Positions 7,374 to 19,020 are shown, counted from the stretch's first letter. The stretch: 64,000 nt of DNA from Bacteroidales bacterium (GCA_028709215.1 JAQVXI010000006.1:1-64000); one strand, 5' to 3'. Notes: generated from the sequence alone by a model not told the origin. Numbers and translations are program-made.

Positions 7374-10300
7374 GCGCTGTATGGATGTTTTCAATGTTTT
7401 CAATCAAAAGCGAACGCTTGCCATTGGCTTCACGTAAGCGTGTGTTTGCAAGGTGTTTACCTGCATAGTCGAGGATTTTTCCGAAGACCTCCGATTGGTA
7501 AAATGCCGATTGCGCGTTGCTCACAAAAAAGCAGATCATCTGATTGTTTTTGAGCAGTACCTTTTCCATACCACAGTATTTGGCCATCCGTCGCAAGCGG
7601 ATCACCTCAATCAAGGCTGCCGCTACCTCGGGAATGGGACCGAAGCGATCCTGCAGGCGCTGCTCAAACTGACGGATTTCGCTTTCGGTTTCCAGCCCAT
7701 CCATCTCCCGGTACAGACTCATGCGCTCCGAAGCACCTGGTACGTAACTCTCCGGGAACATCATCTCCATATCCGTTTCGACGTTGCAATCCGTAACGAA
7801 AACCGTTTGACCGGATTTGCTTTGGCTGTGCTCATCCTTGTATAATTCGGAAAATTCTTCGTCCTTCAGTTCCTGAACGGCTTCAGACAAAATCTTTTGA
7901 TAAGTTTCGTAACCCAGATCGGCGATAAAACCGCTTTGCTCTGCGCCCAACATGTTGCCCGCCCCGCGGATATCCAAATCCTGCATGGCTATGTTGAAGC
8001 CGCTGCCCAGATCCGAGAAGTTCTCGATGGCTTCCAGTCTGCGCCGGGCTTCCGGAGTCAGCTGATTGAGCGGTGGTGCCAGTAAGTAGCAAAACGCTTT
8101 GCGGTTGCTGCGCCCCACACGTCCGCGCAACTGGTGTAAGTCGCTCAAGCCAAATTGGTGGGCATTGTTGACCAGGATGGTGTTGGCATTTGGAATGTCC
8201 ACACCCGACTCAATGATGCTCGTACTGATCAATACATCGTAGGCGTAATCCATGAAGTCCAGCAATATTTGCTCCATCTTGTTGCCTTCCATCTGACCGT
8301 GTGCGATGACCGTGCGTACACCCGGTACGGCTCGCCGGATCATTTGTTCGATTTCACCCAAATTTTGAATGCGGTTGTTTACCACCAACACCTGACCGCT
8401 GCGGCCCAATTCAAACTCAACCGCTTCCCGGATGAGTTCCTCGTTGAGTGTATACACCTCGGTTTGAATGGGATATCGGTTGGGAGGCGGGGTCGAAATG
8501 ATGCTCAAATCGCGTGCCCCCATCAAGGAAAACTGAAGGGTTCTCGGGATGGGTGTCGCCGTCAGTGTCAAGGTATCGACGTTGACTTTGATCTGACGCA
8601 ACTTTTCCTTGACGCTGACGCCAAATTTTTGCTCTTCATCCACGATGAGCAAGCCCAAGTCTTTAAATTCGACCTGTTTGCCGATGAGTTTGTGCGTACC
8701 GATCAGAATGTCAATCTCTCCGTTTTTCAGTTGCTTGAGCAATTCCTTGGTTTGAGCGGCCGATCGGGAACGACTCAGATAATCAACACGACAGGGGAAT
8801 TTTTCAAGTCGCTTGTTGAATGTTTTGTAATGCTGAAAAGCCAGTACCGTCGTTGGAACCAATACCGCCACCTGCTTGTTGTCGGCCACAGCCTTAAAAG
8901 CAGCCCGGATGGCCACCTCCGTTTTTCCGAAACCTACATCCCCGCAGACCAGGCGATCCATCGGGAGCGAGCGCTCCATGTCGTTTTTGATGTCGTTGGT
9001 CGACTTGCTTTGATCCGGCGTATCTTCATACGTAAACGAGGCTTCCAATTCCTGTTGCAAAAAACTGTCGGGGCTGAAAGCAAAACCCTGTTCCTCCTTG
9101 CGGGCTGCATAGAGGGCGATGAGTTCGCGTGCAATGTCTTTGACCTTCTTTTTGGTCTTCTCCTTTAAGTTTTGCCACGATGCACTGCCCAACTTATGTA
9201 TGTGCGGTTCACTGCCTTCCTTGCCTTTATACTTCGAAATGCGGTGCAAATTGTGGATGCTGACAAACAACGTATCGTTGTCCTTATACAGAATTTTTAT
9301 AACCTCCTGTACTTTGCCCTGATGTTCCGTTCGAAACAGACCGCCGAAACGCCCCACACCGTAATCGATGTGCACCACATAATCTCCAAATTCAAATTGA
9401 ACCAACTCCTTCAGGCTGAGTGCCAGTTTCCCGTTGCGTGCCTTTTCGGAGCGTAAATTATACTTATGATAGCGCTCAAAAATCTGATGATCCGTAAAGC
9501 AGGCCATCTTTAGATCGTGATCCAAAAAGCCCTCGTGTAATGTTTTAAGAACGGCTTCGAAACGGATTTCATCGCCTCTGTCTTCAAAAATCTGTTTGAG
9601 TCGTTCAATCTGTTTTGCACTGTCACTGAGCAGATGTAACGTGTATCCCTGTTGGATGTATTCCTGAAACCGCTGACTGACAAAATCAAAATTCTTGCCA
9701 AACACATCCTGTGGACTCGTAGCAAACCGTAGAGTCACGTGTGTGTCCCGGTACGAACGACTGCCGTATTCGATCCAGCGAAACGCCTCAATCTGTTGCT
9801 CAAATTCCGCTTTGTCCAGCACCGCATAGCCGTCATCGATGGCCTCGATCCCATCCAGTACCGCCGACGCATAGCCTTGATCGTGAAACCCCAAAAACGT
9901 ATTTGCCGGATTCAGATGCTCAAAGATACTGACCCGTTTATTGCGCTTGTCCTGAGAGAAGGAAACAATGGTTAAGCGCTCAACCTGTTCTTTGGAAAGT
10001 TGATTCTCGATGTCAAACGTACGGATGCTTTCCACCTCGTCTCCAAAAAAATCGATGCGATAGGGGAGTTCGTGACTCCAGCTATAGACATCAATCAAAC
10101 TGCCACGTACCGCATATTGCCCGGGTTCGTACACGTAATCTACGCGTTCGAATTCAAAACTGTGCAGGCATTCGACGACAAACTGCGTGTCCAGACGCTC
10201 ACCGACATGCAGCTCCAACCGCTGGTTTTTAAACTCCGCTGCATCCATGATCTTTTCAAGCAAACCATTGGGATGTGTGACAACAACGCAGGCTGCATCG

Positions 10301-10641
10301 CTCGAAAGCGCCTGCAGCACCTCCGTGCGCAAAATGATGTTGCCCGGATCCTCGGCCCGGTACTTAATGGAGCGTTTGAACGATGGAGGAAGAAAAAAGA
10401 CCCGGTCGTTGCCCAGCAATTGTTGCAGGTCGTGATACAGGTATCCGGCCGATTCTTCGTCGTCCTCGACCAAAAGGAAGGTTTGATTGACCTGTTGAAA
10501 CAAGCCGGCAAGTATTAGCGCGGTCGATGAACCGGTTAAACCCTCCATACGCACGTTGGTGCCCGGTTTGCTCAGGACCTTGGCCGATTGAATCAGATTC
10601 GGGTGTTCCCGATAGTGCTGTAGTAGTTGTTGAATATCCAA
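7348..10641 (-). CDS. mfd: Transcription-repair coupling factor Mfd
   Basis: 1097 residues, near the usual size (about 1100-1150). Mfd is an ATP-driven translocase that removes RNA polymerase stalled at DNA damage and recruits UvrA. Order: UvrB-like module at the N-terminus, RNA polymerase-interacting CarD-like domain (FGDYVVHIDYGVGRFGGL), helicase core with Walker A GDVGFGKTEVA near residue 565, DEEQ box in IVDEEQKFGV, TATPIPRTLQFSLMG, and the HQLRGRVGRSNRKAFCYLL motif VI, then the TRCF C-terminal domain. A minus-strand -7 box TACTTTTG is at 10670-10677. Its stop codon overlaps the thrS promoter. Confidence 0.97.
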   Translation of the reverse strand: MDIQQLLQHYREHPNLIQSAKVLSKPGTNVRMEGLTGSSTALILAGLFQQVNQTFLLVEDDEESAGYLYHDLQQLLGNDRVFFLPPSFKRSIKYRAEDPGNIILRTEVLQALSSDAACVVVTHPNGLLEKIMDAAEFKNQRLELHVGERLDTQFVVECLHSFEFERVDYVYEPGQYAVRGSLIDVYSWSHELPYRIDFFGDEVESIRTFDIENQLSKEQVERLTIVSFSQDKRNKRVSIFEHLNPANTFLGFHDQGYASAVLDGIEAIDDGYAVLDKAEFEQQIEAFRWIEYGSRSYRDTHVTLRFATSPQDVFGKNFDFVSQRFQEYIQQGYTLHLLSDSAKQIERLKQIFEDRGDEIRFEAVLKTLHEGFLDHDLKMACFTDHQIFERYHKYNLRSEKARNGKLALSLKELVQFEFGDYVVHIDYGVGRFGGLFRTEHQGKVQEVIKILYKDNDTLFVSIHNLHRISKYKGKEGSEPHIHKLGSASWQNLKEKTKKKVKDIARELIALYAARKEEQGFAFSPDSFLQQELEASFTYEDTPDQSKSTNDIKNDMERSLPMDRLVCGDVGFGKTEVAIRAAFKAVADNKQVAVLVPTTVLAFQHYKTFNKRLEKFPCRVDYLSRSRSAAQTKELLKQLKNGEIDILIGTHKLIGKQVEFKDLGLLIVDEEQKFGVSVKEKLRQIKVNVDTLTLTATPIPRTLQFSLMGARDLSIISTPPPNRYPIQTEVYTLNEELIREAVEFELGRSGQVLVVNNRIQNLGEIEQMIRRAVPGVRTVIAHGQMEGNKMEQILLDFMDYAYDVLISTSIIESGVDIPNANTILVNNAHQFGLSDLHQLRGRVGRSNRKAFCYLLAPPLNQLTPEARRRLEAIENFSDLGSGFNIAMQDLDIRGAGNMLGAEQSGFIADLGYETYQKILSEAVQELKDEEFSELYKDEHSQSKSGQTVFVTDCNVETDMEMMFPESYVPGASERMSLYREMDGLETESEIRQFEQRLQDRFGPIPEVAAALIEVIRLRRMAKYCGMEKVLLKNNQMICFFVSNAQSAFYQSEVFGKILDYAGKHLANTRLREANGKRSLLIENIENIHTALVQLELMQ

Positions 10642-10669
10642 AATGATGTGTACACCTTATTTAACGCTG

Positions 10670-10708
10670 CAAAAGTATAAAACCTTTGCAAATAAAGGCT
10701 TATATTTG
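10670..10708. promoter_or_regulatory. Divergent -7 boxes for mfd and the glycosyltransferase operon
   Basis: TACTTTTG on the minus strand at 10670-10677 serves mfd. TATATTTG on the plus strand at 10701-10708 serves the operon starting at 10733. Neither has a clear TTTG at the usual -33 distance. Confidence 0.6.
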
Positions 10709-10732
10709 GCTTCAAATTAAATGCATTTGTGT

Positions 10733-11488
10733 ATGGCTTCTGATTCCATTGTCATCATTCCGACCTACAACGAAAAGGAGAACATTGAGCTCATCATTCA
10801 GGCGGTGTTTGACCTACCCAAAGAGTTTGACATTTTGATTGTTGACGACGGCTCTCCGGACGGAACCGCCGATATCGTCAAGCGTCTGCAAACCACCGCG
10901 ACCGATCGCCTGCATCTGATCGAACGGAGTGGCAAGATGGGTTTGGGAACGGCCTACATTCGAGGCTTTCATTGGGCCATCGAGCACGGCTACGACTATG
11001 TGTTTGAAATGGATGCTGATTTTTCGCACAATCCCAACGATTTACCGCGCTTATACGCAGCCTGTGCCGAAGATGGGGCCGATGTGGCCATCGGATCCCG
11101 TTACGTAAACAACGTCGTCAACGTCGTCAACTGGCCCATCGGTCGTGTATTGATGTCCTACTTTGCATCCATGTATGTGCGTATTGTGACCGGAATGAAG
11201 ATTTTTGACACCACGGCGGGTTTCAAATGCTACCGTCGTCAGGTGCTGGAGACCATCGAACTCAATAAAATCGGTTTCAAAGGCTATGCCTTCCAAATTG
11301 AAATGAAGTTTACGGCTTGGAAATGCGGTTTTACCATCCGGGAAGTTCCCATCGTTTTTGCCAATCGCGAACTCGGTATTTCCAAAATGAACGGAGGCAT
11401 TTTTAACGAAGCCGTATTTGGTGTCATCAAACTCAAGTGGCGCAGCCTATTCAGAACCTATCCCGTAAAAATGACCGAACATGCCTAA
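10733..11488 (+). CDS. Polyprenol-phosphate sugar transferase, GT2 (DPM1-like)
   Basis: 251 residues from the ATG at 10733 (an in-frame ATG at 10721 is the alternative; the -7 box at 10701-10708 allows either). A family 2 glycosyltransferase of the dolichol-phosphate mannosyltransferase group: VIIPTYNEKENI, DDGSPDGTAD, KMGLGTAYIRGFHWA, the DXD-type EMDADFSHNP, and the C-terminal half KIGFKGYAFQIEMKF. It lacks C-terminal membrane helices, so it resembles the soluble, membrane-associated type. The likely reaction transfers mannose or another sugar from a nucleotide to a polyprenyl phosphate carrier for envelope glycans. It overlaps pyrC by 8 bases. Confidence 0.85.
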   Translation: MASDSIVIIPTYNEKENIELIIQAVFDLPKEFDILIVDDGSPDGTADIVKRLQTTATDRLHLIERSGKMGLGTAYIRGFHWAIEHGYDYVFEMDADFSHNPNDLPRLYAACAEDGADVAIGSRYVNNVVNVVNWPIGRVLMSYFASMYVRIVTGMKIFDTTAGFKCYRRQVLETIELNKIGFKGYAFQIEMKFTAWKCGFTIREVPIVFANRELGISKMNGGIFNEAVFGVIKLKWRSLFRTYPVKMTEHA

Positions 11489-12824
11489 TCTACTCATACA
11501 AAACGCAACACTGATCAACGAAGGCCGTATGTATCCGGCTTCCGTTTGGATTCAGGACGACCGAATTCAAGCCATCTTTGAGGGAGAGGTTCCCGAATCC
11601 GTACTCAACCAATGCACATGCCTGCCGGCCGATGGCAAGTGGTTGATTCCGGGCGTCATCGACGACCACGTCCATTTTCGCGAACCCGGTCTGGAACACA
11701 AAGCCGACCTGCGCACCGAATCCTCGGCTGCCGTAGCAGGCGGGGTCACATCCTTTATGGAAATGCCCAACACCAAACCGGCCACCACGAGCATCGAGGC
11801 TTGGGAAGATAAAATGCAACGTGCATCCGAACGTGCACACGCCAATTATGCCTTTTATTTGGGCGCGACCAACGACAACCTGGACGTATTGGAAAAAGCC
11901 GATTTCAGTCGCGTGTGCGGGGTGAAGGTTTTTATGGGTTCGTCTACCGGCAACATGCTGGTTGACAACGAAAGAACCCTGGAAGGTTTGTTTCAGCGCA
12001 TTCCTTCTGTCGTGGCCGTACACGCCGAGTCGGAAGCCATCATTCAGGCCAACAAAGCCTATTATCTTGCGAATGGCCCCGAAGTCTTGGATATTCACTA
12101 TCATTCGTTGATTCGTTCAGCTGAGGCCTGTTATGCATCTACGGCGCGTGCCGTCGAATTGGCGCAACGCTGGAACGCACGTTTGCATGTACTGCATTTA
12201 AGTACAGAAAAGGAATTGAGTCTCTTTGACGAAGGCCATTTGTCCGGCAAACGCATTACTGCCGAGGCCTGTTTGCTGCATTTGTGGTTTCACGATGCGG
12301 ATTATTCGGTCAAAGGCAATGCCATCAAATGCAATCCTTCCATCAAAACCCTTGCCGATCGTGCAGCCTTGCGTCAAGGAGTCGCTTCCGGTCGGGTTGA
12401 TGTGGTTGCAACCGACCACGCGCCCCACCTTTGGGCGGAAAAACAGGGAGATTGCCTGACGGCTGCTTCCGGAGCTCCCTTTATTCAGTATTCTTTGCCG
12501 GCCATGTTGGATCTGGTCCATCGTTCGGTGTTTACACCCGAAGTACTGGTTGAACGCATGTGTCACGCTCCGGCGCGTATTTATTCCGTTCAGAAGCGGG
12601 GTTTTCTTCGGGAAGGCTATTATGCCGACTTGGTTCTGATTGATCCCAAACGCACGTGGACGGTACAAAAGCAGGACATACTTTCCAAATGCGGTTGGTC
12701 TCCGCTGGAAGGGACGACCCTGACCGGTTCCATAGAAACAACCTGGGTCAACGGTCGCCCGGCTTACCAAAACGGTCGCATCGTCGATGCGGTTGGTGGT
12801 CGTGCGCTCGAATTTGGCTCCTAA
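11481..12824 (+). CDS. pyrC: Dihydroorotase
   Basis: 447 residues. Third step of pyrimidine synthesis, cyclising carbamoyl-aspartate to dihydroorotate. Metal-binding HVHFREPG is at about residue 61. GGVTSFMEMPNTKPA, a long beta/alpha barrel with conserved His residues (HAESE, HVLHLST) and the catalytic VATDHAPH motif follow. The length and HxHFREPG context place it in the class I (multifunctional-complex type) dihydroorotases. The start overlaps the preceding glycosyltransferase gene by 8 bases, implying translational coupling. The following TraB/GumN gene starts 10 bp after the stop. Confidence 0.95.
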   Translation: MPNLLIQNATLINEGRMYPASVWIQDDRIQAIFEGEVPESVLNQCTCLPADGKWLIPGVIDDHVHFREPGLEHKADLRTESSAAVAGGVTSFMEMPNTKPATTSIEAWEDKMQRASERAHANYAFYLGATNDNLDVLEKADFSRVCGVKVFMGSSTGNMLVDNERTLEGLFQRIPSVVAVHAESEAIIQANKAYYLANGPEVLDIHYHSLIRSAEACYASTARAVELAQRWNARLHVLHLSTEKELSLFDEGHLSGKRITAEACLLHLWFHDADYSVKGNAIKCNPSIKTLADRAALRQGVASGRVDVVATDHAPHLWAEKQGDCLTAASGAPFIQYSLPAMLDLVHRSVFTPEVLVERMCHAPARIYSVQKRGFLREGYYADLVLIDPKRTWTVQKQDILSKCGWSPLEGTTLTGSIETTWVNGRPAYQNGRIVDAVGGRALEFGS

Positions 12825-12834
12825 TTCAATACGT

Positions 12835-13698
12835 ATGAAAAAAATCGGATTTGTGTTTCTGATGCTGTTTTGCATCAGCATGGGCGTGTCGGCTCAATTG
12901 TTGTGGAAGATTTCCGGAAAGGGCTTGACAAAGCCCAGTTATGTCTTTGGTACGCATCACCTGGTGTCTGCCGGGCAGTTGCCCATCTACGATGCAGTCG
13001 TTAAACAGGCGCTTTTGGCCGATGTGTTTTTGGGAGAGGTCAACATGCAGGAACCCAACATGCAACAGATTCTAATGCAACACGCACAAATGGATCAAAA
13101 CCTGAACGATTTGGTCTCAGAAGAAGCGTATGCCATGTTGGTAAAGACGTTTCAGGAAAGTGTGGGTGTTCCGTTAAATCAAGTCAGCCGGATGAAACCC
13201 ATGATGTTGATGTCTCTGTTTTTGGTGTTGGATCAGATGAAGCAAACGGGACAAAGCAATTTAAAATCCATCGATCAGTTACTTCAGGAGCGCGCAGTGC
13301 AACAAAAAATACCTGTTTACGGATTGGAGACCATTTCTGAGCAGGCTGCCTTGTTGTTTGACAGCATGCGTCTGGAACGTCAGGCCGAATTGTTGGTGAG
13401 AACCCTGGGCGACCTCCCGACGATGCGGAATGAGCAGTCGGCATTGCTCAAAGCGTACTTGGAGGGCGATTTGGAGGCTTTATCCAAAATGGCCGATGTC
13501 AGTCAGTCGGGAATGACGCCTCAAGAAATGAAGTTGCTCAACAATCAGCGCAACCGTAAGTGGATGCAACGCATTCCGGAGTATATGGCTTCCGGATCTT
13601 GTTTTATCGCAGTGGGAAGTCTGCATTTGACGGGAGAGGCCGGATTGTTGAAACAGTTGAAGCAACAAGGTTATCGGGTAGAAGCAGCCGCGTTGTAA
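12835..13698 (+). CDS. TraB/GumN family secreted protein
   Basis: 287 residues starting at MKKIGFVFLMLFCISMGVSA, a clear signal peptide. An in-frame ATG 48 bp earlier lies inside pyrC and would hide the signal peptide. The mature part starts LLWKISGKGLTKPSYVFGTH, and a second conserved GSLHLTGEAGLLKQLKQQGY occurs near the C-terminus. These two glycine-histidine motifs are the hallmark of the TraB/GumN (PrgY) family, related to TIKI metalloproteases. A peptidase role is suggested by the family, not proven. Third gene of the 10733-13698 operon; a strong terminator follows. Confidence 0.85.
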   Translation: MKKIGFVFLMLFCISMGVSAQLLWKISGKGLTKPSYVFGTHHLVSAGQLPIYDAVVKQALLADVFLGEVNMQEPNMQQILMQHAQMDQNLNDLVSEEAYAMLVKTFQESVGVPLNQVSRMKPMMLMSLFLVLDQMKQTGQSNLKSIDQLLQERAVQQKIPVYGLETISEQAALLFDSMRLERQAELLVRTLGDLPTMRNEQSALLKAYLEGDLEALSKMADVSQSGMTPQEMKLLNNQRNRKWMQRIPEYMASGSCFIAVGSLHLTGEAGLLKQLKQQGYRVEAAAL

Positions 13699-13719
13699 AA
13701 AGGTTTCTTGTGCTCTATA

Positions 13720-13767
13720 AAAAAAGAGGGTGTGTCTGAACGGATCGTTCGACACACCCTCTTTTTT
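13720..13767. terminator. Bidirectional terminator between convergent units
   Basis: A long stem with arms AAAAAAGAGGGTGTGTC and GACACACCCTCTTTTTT around a ~13-base loop. With A-runs on one side and T-runs on the other, it can terminate both the plus-strand TraB/GumN operon (stop 13698) and the minus-strand pyrG-yidC operon (stop at 13784). Confidence 0.92.
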
Positions 13768-13783
13768 GGTGCAGTAAGGTTGC

Positions 13784-15673
13784 TTATTTGCGTTTCTTCT
13801 GTTGTTCTTTCAGAGCGCGTTGCTGTTGTTTTTGCATTTCTTCCAGACGTGCGGCAAAACCGGATTTCTTCTTGGGCTTTTTCTTGTTTTCGTTCAACTG
13901 CAGCAGCAGCTTTTCCTCATTGATGGACAAACGGAACAGATAAGTCTGCAGGATGGTAATCAAGGTGGAAACAAAGAAATAAAAACTCAAGGCCGCCGAA
14001 TACTGGTTGAAGATAAACAGGAACATGACGGGCATGATGTACATCATGGTCTTCATCCCGGGCATTTGATTGTTGGTCGGTTGAGACTTCATGTTTACGT
14101 GTGTATACACGATATTGGTAATGGTCATCAACAAACAGAACAAGCTGAGGTGGTTCCCAAAATATTTGGTCACCAAAGGGATGTTACCCGACCAGGTTAG
14201 GACGGCATCGTAGGTCGAAAGGTCGGTTGCCCACAAAAAACTCTCCTGTCTCAACTCGATGGAAGAGGGGAAGAAGGAATACATGGCAAACAAAATCGGC
14301 ATTTGAAACAACATGGGTAAGCATCCGCCCATGGGATTTACACCCGCCTTACGGTATAACTCCATGGTTGCTTGTGAGCGTTCCTGAGCCTTTTCCGTAC
14401 CGGCAAATCGTTCATTAATTTCAGTGATTTGCGGTTGCAACACACGCATTTTTGCCGAAGAAATGTAAGACTTGTAGGTCAGCGGGAAAATGAAGATCTT
14501 AATGACCAGGGTCATCAACAGGATGATGAGACCGTAGTTGTTGATAAAGCGTCCAAATAGGTTAAACATGGGCAGAATGACGCCCGTATTGGCCCAACGG
14601 ATGAATGAACCTCCCAGCGGTACAATCTTGTCCAGATTGAGTTGTTGGTCTGCGGGTACATCTTTGTCAAAACGTTTGAGTAATTGGTGTTTGATGGGGC
14701 CAAAATAGAACTGCATGCCCACCTGTTGATTGCCTTTCAAATCGAAATCCAACGACGAAGTCAACGCGTAGTCTTTGATGTAAGCCGAAGTTGCCGGTTC
14801 GACTTTGGACGTCAGGATGTTGCTGTTGAAGCCTTGGTCTGCAATGGCAATGCAGGCAAAAAACTGATCCTTAAACGAAACCCATTTTAAGGTATTGGCT
14901 ACGTTGGCGGTTTCGTCTTTGGATTCGCTTAGTTTTTCAACATCGTCTGCTGCAAATTTATAATTCAAGCCTGAATAGCGTTCTTCAAACTGACGTCCTT
15001 TTTCCTGCTGACGCATTTTGACTGCCCAGTTGAAGTCCAGTGCGCGGGTATTGACGGGTAGAACCGACTGAAGGTTGTGTCCCTGCAAATCAAATTTTAC
15101 ACGATAGTCACCCGGCTGCAAGCGATACACGAAGTCCATCCAAGTGTCTTCGTTCAACGCAAGTCGGTATACAAAGGCATTCGCATCGGTCTGTTCTACC
15201 GGTTGAAAGTACAATTCTTGTGTATGAATCAAGCGATTGTCGGCGGTGAAAAAGCTGAAACCGAAATCGGATACCTGCTCGTCGTACAAAAACAAAGGCA
15301 ATGAGTCGTGGGTGACGAACTCTTTCAATCGTACCGAAGCAATGCGACCTCCTTTGGAAGACATTTGCAATTCGAGCAAGTCGTTTTCGAAGGTGGTCAG
15401 TTGTTTTTCTCCCTGTGTGAAAGGTGCGAATACTCCATAATGGAGTGCAGACTGACTGGTATCCGTTGCCGTTTGAACGGTGCTATCCGAGGTTTGTGCT
15501 GCATTTTCTTGTATTCGAGCCTGATTTGCGGCCTCTACCAGTGCGATGGAATCCCGTTGCCTTTGCTGTGCTTGAGCGGCATCCAATTGTTCTTGTGAAG
15601 GCTTGTTTAAAAGACTGAATCCAATGATTATCAGAAAAATAAGTACAAAGCCAATCAGGGTGTTTTTGTCCAT
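13784..15673 (-). CDS. yidC: Membrane protein insertase YidC
   Basis: 629 residues. Inner-membrane insertase that integrates proteins alone or with Sec. N-terminal membrane anchor (TLIGFVLIFLIIIGFSLLNK), a large periplasmic beta-rich domain (residues about 85-360), then the conserved five-helix core: NNYGLIILLMTLVIKIFIFP, PMGGCLPMLFQMPILFAMYS, NQMPGMKTMMYIMPVMFLFI. A Lys/Gln-rich cytoplasmic tail is typical for ribosome contact. It lies 19 bp downstream of pyrG in a two-gene operon. Confidence 0.97.
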   Translation of the reverse strand: MDKNTLIGFVLIFLIIIGFSLLNKPSQEQLDAAQAQQRQRDSIALVEAANQARIQENAAQTSDSTVQTATDTSQSALHYGVFAPFTQGEKQLTTFENDLLELQMSSKGGRIASVRLKEFVTHDSLPLFLYDEQVSDFGFSFFTADNRLIHTQELYFQPVEQTDANAFVYRLALNEDTWMDFVYRLQPGDYRVKFDLQGHNLQSVLPVNTRALDFNWAVKMRQQEKGRQFEERYSGLNYKFAADDVEKLSESKDETANVANTLKWVSFKDQFFACIAIADQGFNSNILTSKVEPATSAYIKDYALTSSLDFDLKGNQQVGMQFYFGPIKHQLLKRFDKDVPADQQLNLDKIVPLGGSFIRWANTGVILPMFNLFGRFINNYGLIILLMTLVIKIFIFPLTYKSYISSAKMRVLQPQITEINERFAGTEKAQERSQATMELYRKAGVNPMGGCLPMLFQMPILFAMYSFFPSSIELRQESFLWATDLSTYDAVLTWSGNIPLVTKYFGNHLSLFCLLMTITNIVYTHVNMKSQPTNNQMPGMKTMMYIMPVMFLFIFNQYSAALSFYFFVSTLITILQTYLFRLSINEEKLLLQLNENKKKPKKKSGFAARLEEMQKQQQRALKEQQKKRK

Positions 15674-15692
15674 TTATGATTGCGTTATAGGA

Positions 15693-17321
<1,629 letters not shown>

Positions 17322-17330
17322 TTAAAGCGG

Positions 17331-17372
17331 CAAAAGTACAAAAAAACTTTTAGAAATATTGTTTTACCTTTG
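17331..17372. promoter_or_regulatory. Divergent -7 boxes for pyrG-yidC and the DUF3078 gene
   Basis: TACTTTTG on the minus strand at 17331-17338 points to pyrG. TACCTTTG on the plus strand at 17365-17372 points to the DUF3078 gene at 17393. Both lack an obvious -33 element; the region between is A-rich. Confidence 0.6.
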
Positions 17373-17392
17373 TCTAGTAAACCACGTCGACT

Positions 17393-18895
17393 ATGATTTT
17401 TTTATCGCTGTTTGCTTTTTTGTCTTCTTTACTCACACCCAGCCTGCCGACAGACAGTATGATTGACCATCTTACTGTACGGGATACGGTAGCGGTTGAA
17501 GTGGAAGCGTTACCCATCGTGTCCGAAAAAGAACTCATGGCGTATAAGAGAAAGCAATTGCGTGCATTTGCACGCAAAGATGCCGGCTTGCTTCGGTGGT
17601 TGCGTTCGTACGATGTGGACGAACAGCGCATTCGTCCCAGGGAAGCGACCCTTGCGCAGGTCAGTGATCTCTACGATCTGAACAACATGAATCCGGTCTT
17701 TATGCCGCTGGTTTTTCGAACACCCAAGGATCGCTATCGTTTGAGTCGTTTTGAATGGTCGTACACGCCGGATCTGACCACAAAATGGGCTGAGAGAGCC
17801 TTTCCCTCCAGTCCGTATTCATCCATTGCTTCATCCGAACGACTTGGGACATCTTTGAGTGACTCACTGATGGGCCGGTTTCGTGCTGAAAAATTTGTAT
17901 TTGAATACAATCAACAAGTTTTGGAGCAAATTCAAGTGGAGCAAATAGAACTGGTGCAGTTTTTTCAGCACTTGTTGCCCGAACCTGAACGACTTGTTTT
18001 CCCGTTGAATGGAAAACAGCGGCCCGATAATTGGTTGCATTATTCGTTGCAACTGCCGGAACGTCCCAAACCGGTCGAATTGCCAAGAACACCGTATAAA
18101 CCTTGGGCCAGAAGAGGCAATTCCCGATTGCAATTCTCACAAACGTACATTTCTCCCAACTGGTCAAAGGGGGGAGAGAGCAATATGGCCGGGCTTGCAT
18201 CCATTTATCTGGAGGCCAATTACAACGATCGCAAACGCACCCAGTTTGACAACAACATCGAAATCAAGGTGGGTTTGAATACGGTTAGTACCGATTCGCT
18301 GCGGAATCTCAACGTGAGTACGGATCAGATTCGTGCCACAAGCAAGTTGGGCATACGCATGTATAACAATTGGTACTATTCCTTGTCCAGCGAGTTTTTG
18401 ACGCAGATGCTCAACAACTACAAAAAGAATACCATGAGTTTGCGGTCGTCCCTGTTATCTCCCGCCAAATTATATGTGGGGCTTGGGGTCGATTTTAAAA
18501 AGAAAGGCAAAAAAAACCAATACGATCTGTCGGTTATTTTGAGCCCGCTCACCTATAAAATGAACTATTTGCTGGACATCGAAAATTATAAGCCCACTTC
18601 GTATGGCATCGATGCCGGCAAACACATGGGGCATGAATTGGGTTCAAAAGTCTCGGCAAACCTAACCTGGCGTTTCAACGAATACGTCAATTGGAAAAGC
18701 AAATTCAATTACTATACCGATTTTACCTATCTGGATTCTGAATTGGAAAACACCCTCAACTTTCGATTGTCCGGAAATTTTACGGCTCAGATTTTTCTGC
18801 ATCTCAAACTGGATGACCGCATGAAGCGGGATCCGGGTGAAGTCTTGTTACAGGCTCAGGAACTGATGAGTTTTGGTATGGCCTACTTCTGGTAA
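17393..18895 (+). CDS. DUF3078 outer-membrane beta-barrel protein
   Basis: 500 residues. A hydrophobic N-terminus (MIFLSLFAFLSSLLTPSLPT) acts as a probable signal peptide. The C-terminal 270 residues match the DUF3078 family found in Bacteroidota: QTYISPNWSKGGESNMAGLA, alternating short amphipathic strands (KLYVGLGVDFKKK, DLSVILSPLTYKMNYLL), and the closing LLQAQELMSFGMAYFW with a terminal aromatic, as in outer-membrane barrels. The N-terminal 200 residues look non-barrel and less conserved. Function is unknown. It has its own -7 box at 17365 and no partner genes. Confidence 0.8.
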   Translation: MIFLSLFAFLSSLLTPSLPTDSMIDHLTVRDTVAVEVEALPIVSEKELMAYKRKQLRAFARKDAGLLRWLRSYDVDEQRIRPREATLAQVSDLYDLNNMNPVFMPLVFRTPKDRYRLSRFEWSYTPDLTTKWAERAFPSSPYSSIASSERLGTSLSDSLMGRFRAEKFVFEYNQQVLEQIQVEQIELVQFFQHLLPEPERLVFPLNGKQRPDNWLHYSLQLPERPKPVELPRTPYKPWARRGNSRLQFSQTYISPNWSKGGESNMAGLASIYLEANYNDRKRTQFDNNIEIKVGLNTVSTDSLRNLNVSTDQIRATSKLGIRMYNNWYYSLSSEFLTQMLNNYKKNTMSLRSSLLSPAKLYVGLGVDFKKKGKKNQYDLSVILSPLTYKMNYLLDIENYKPTSYGIDAGKHMGHELGSKVSANLTWRFNEYVNWKSKFNYYTDFTYLDSELENTLNFRLSGNFTAQIFLHLKLDDRMKRDPGEVLLQAQELMSFGMAYFW

Positions 18896-18977
18896 TCCCG
18901 AAACTTTGGTTTTCAATACGTTGCTACTTTTTAGTCATATTTGACCATGTTCGGCTTTTTTTCCAGAATCTTTTGTG

Positions 18978-18985
18978 TACATTTG
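18978..18985 (+). promoter_or_regulatory. -7 box of the rseC-rnf operon
   Basis: TACATTTG about 36 bp upstream of the rseC ATG at 19021. It lies after an in-frame ATG at 18973, which supports 19021 as the real start. No clear -33 TTTG is at the expected distance. Confidence 0.55.
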
Positions 18986-19020
18986 TCGCGATTTTGCAAT
19001 CTCCACTTTGCAATTTAGGC

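Noticed and set aside
8155..9168. 337-codon frame antisense to mfd
   Set aside because: It is a shadow of the well-conserved mfd gene; composition and lack of any motif argue against it.
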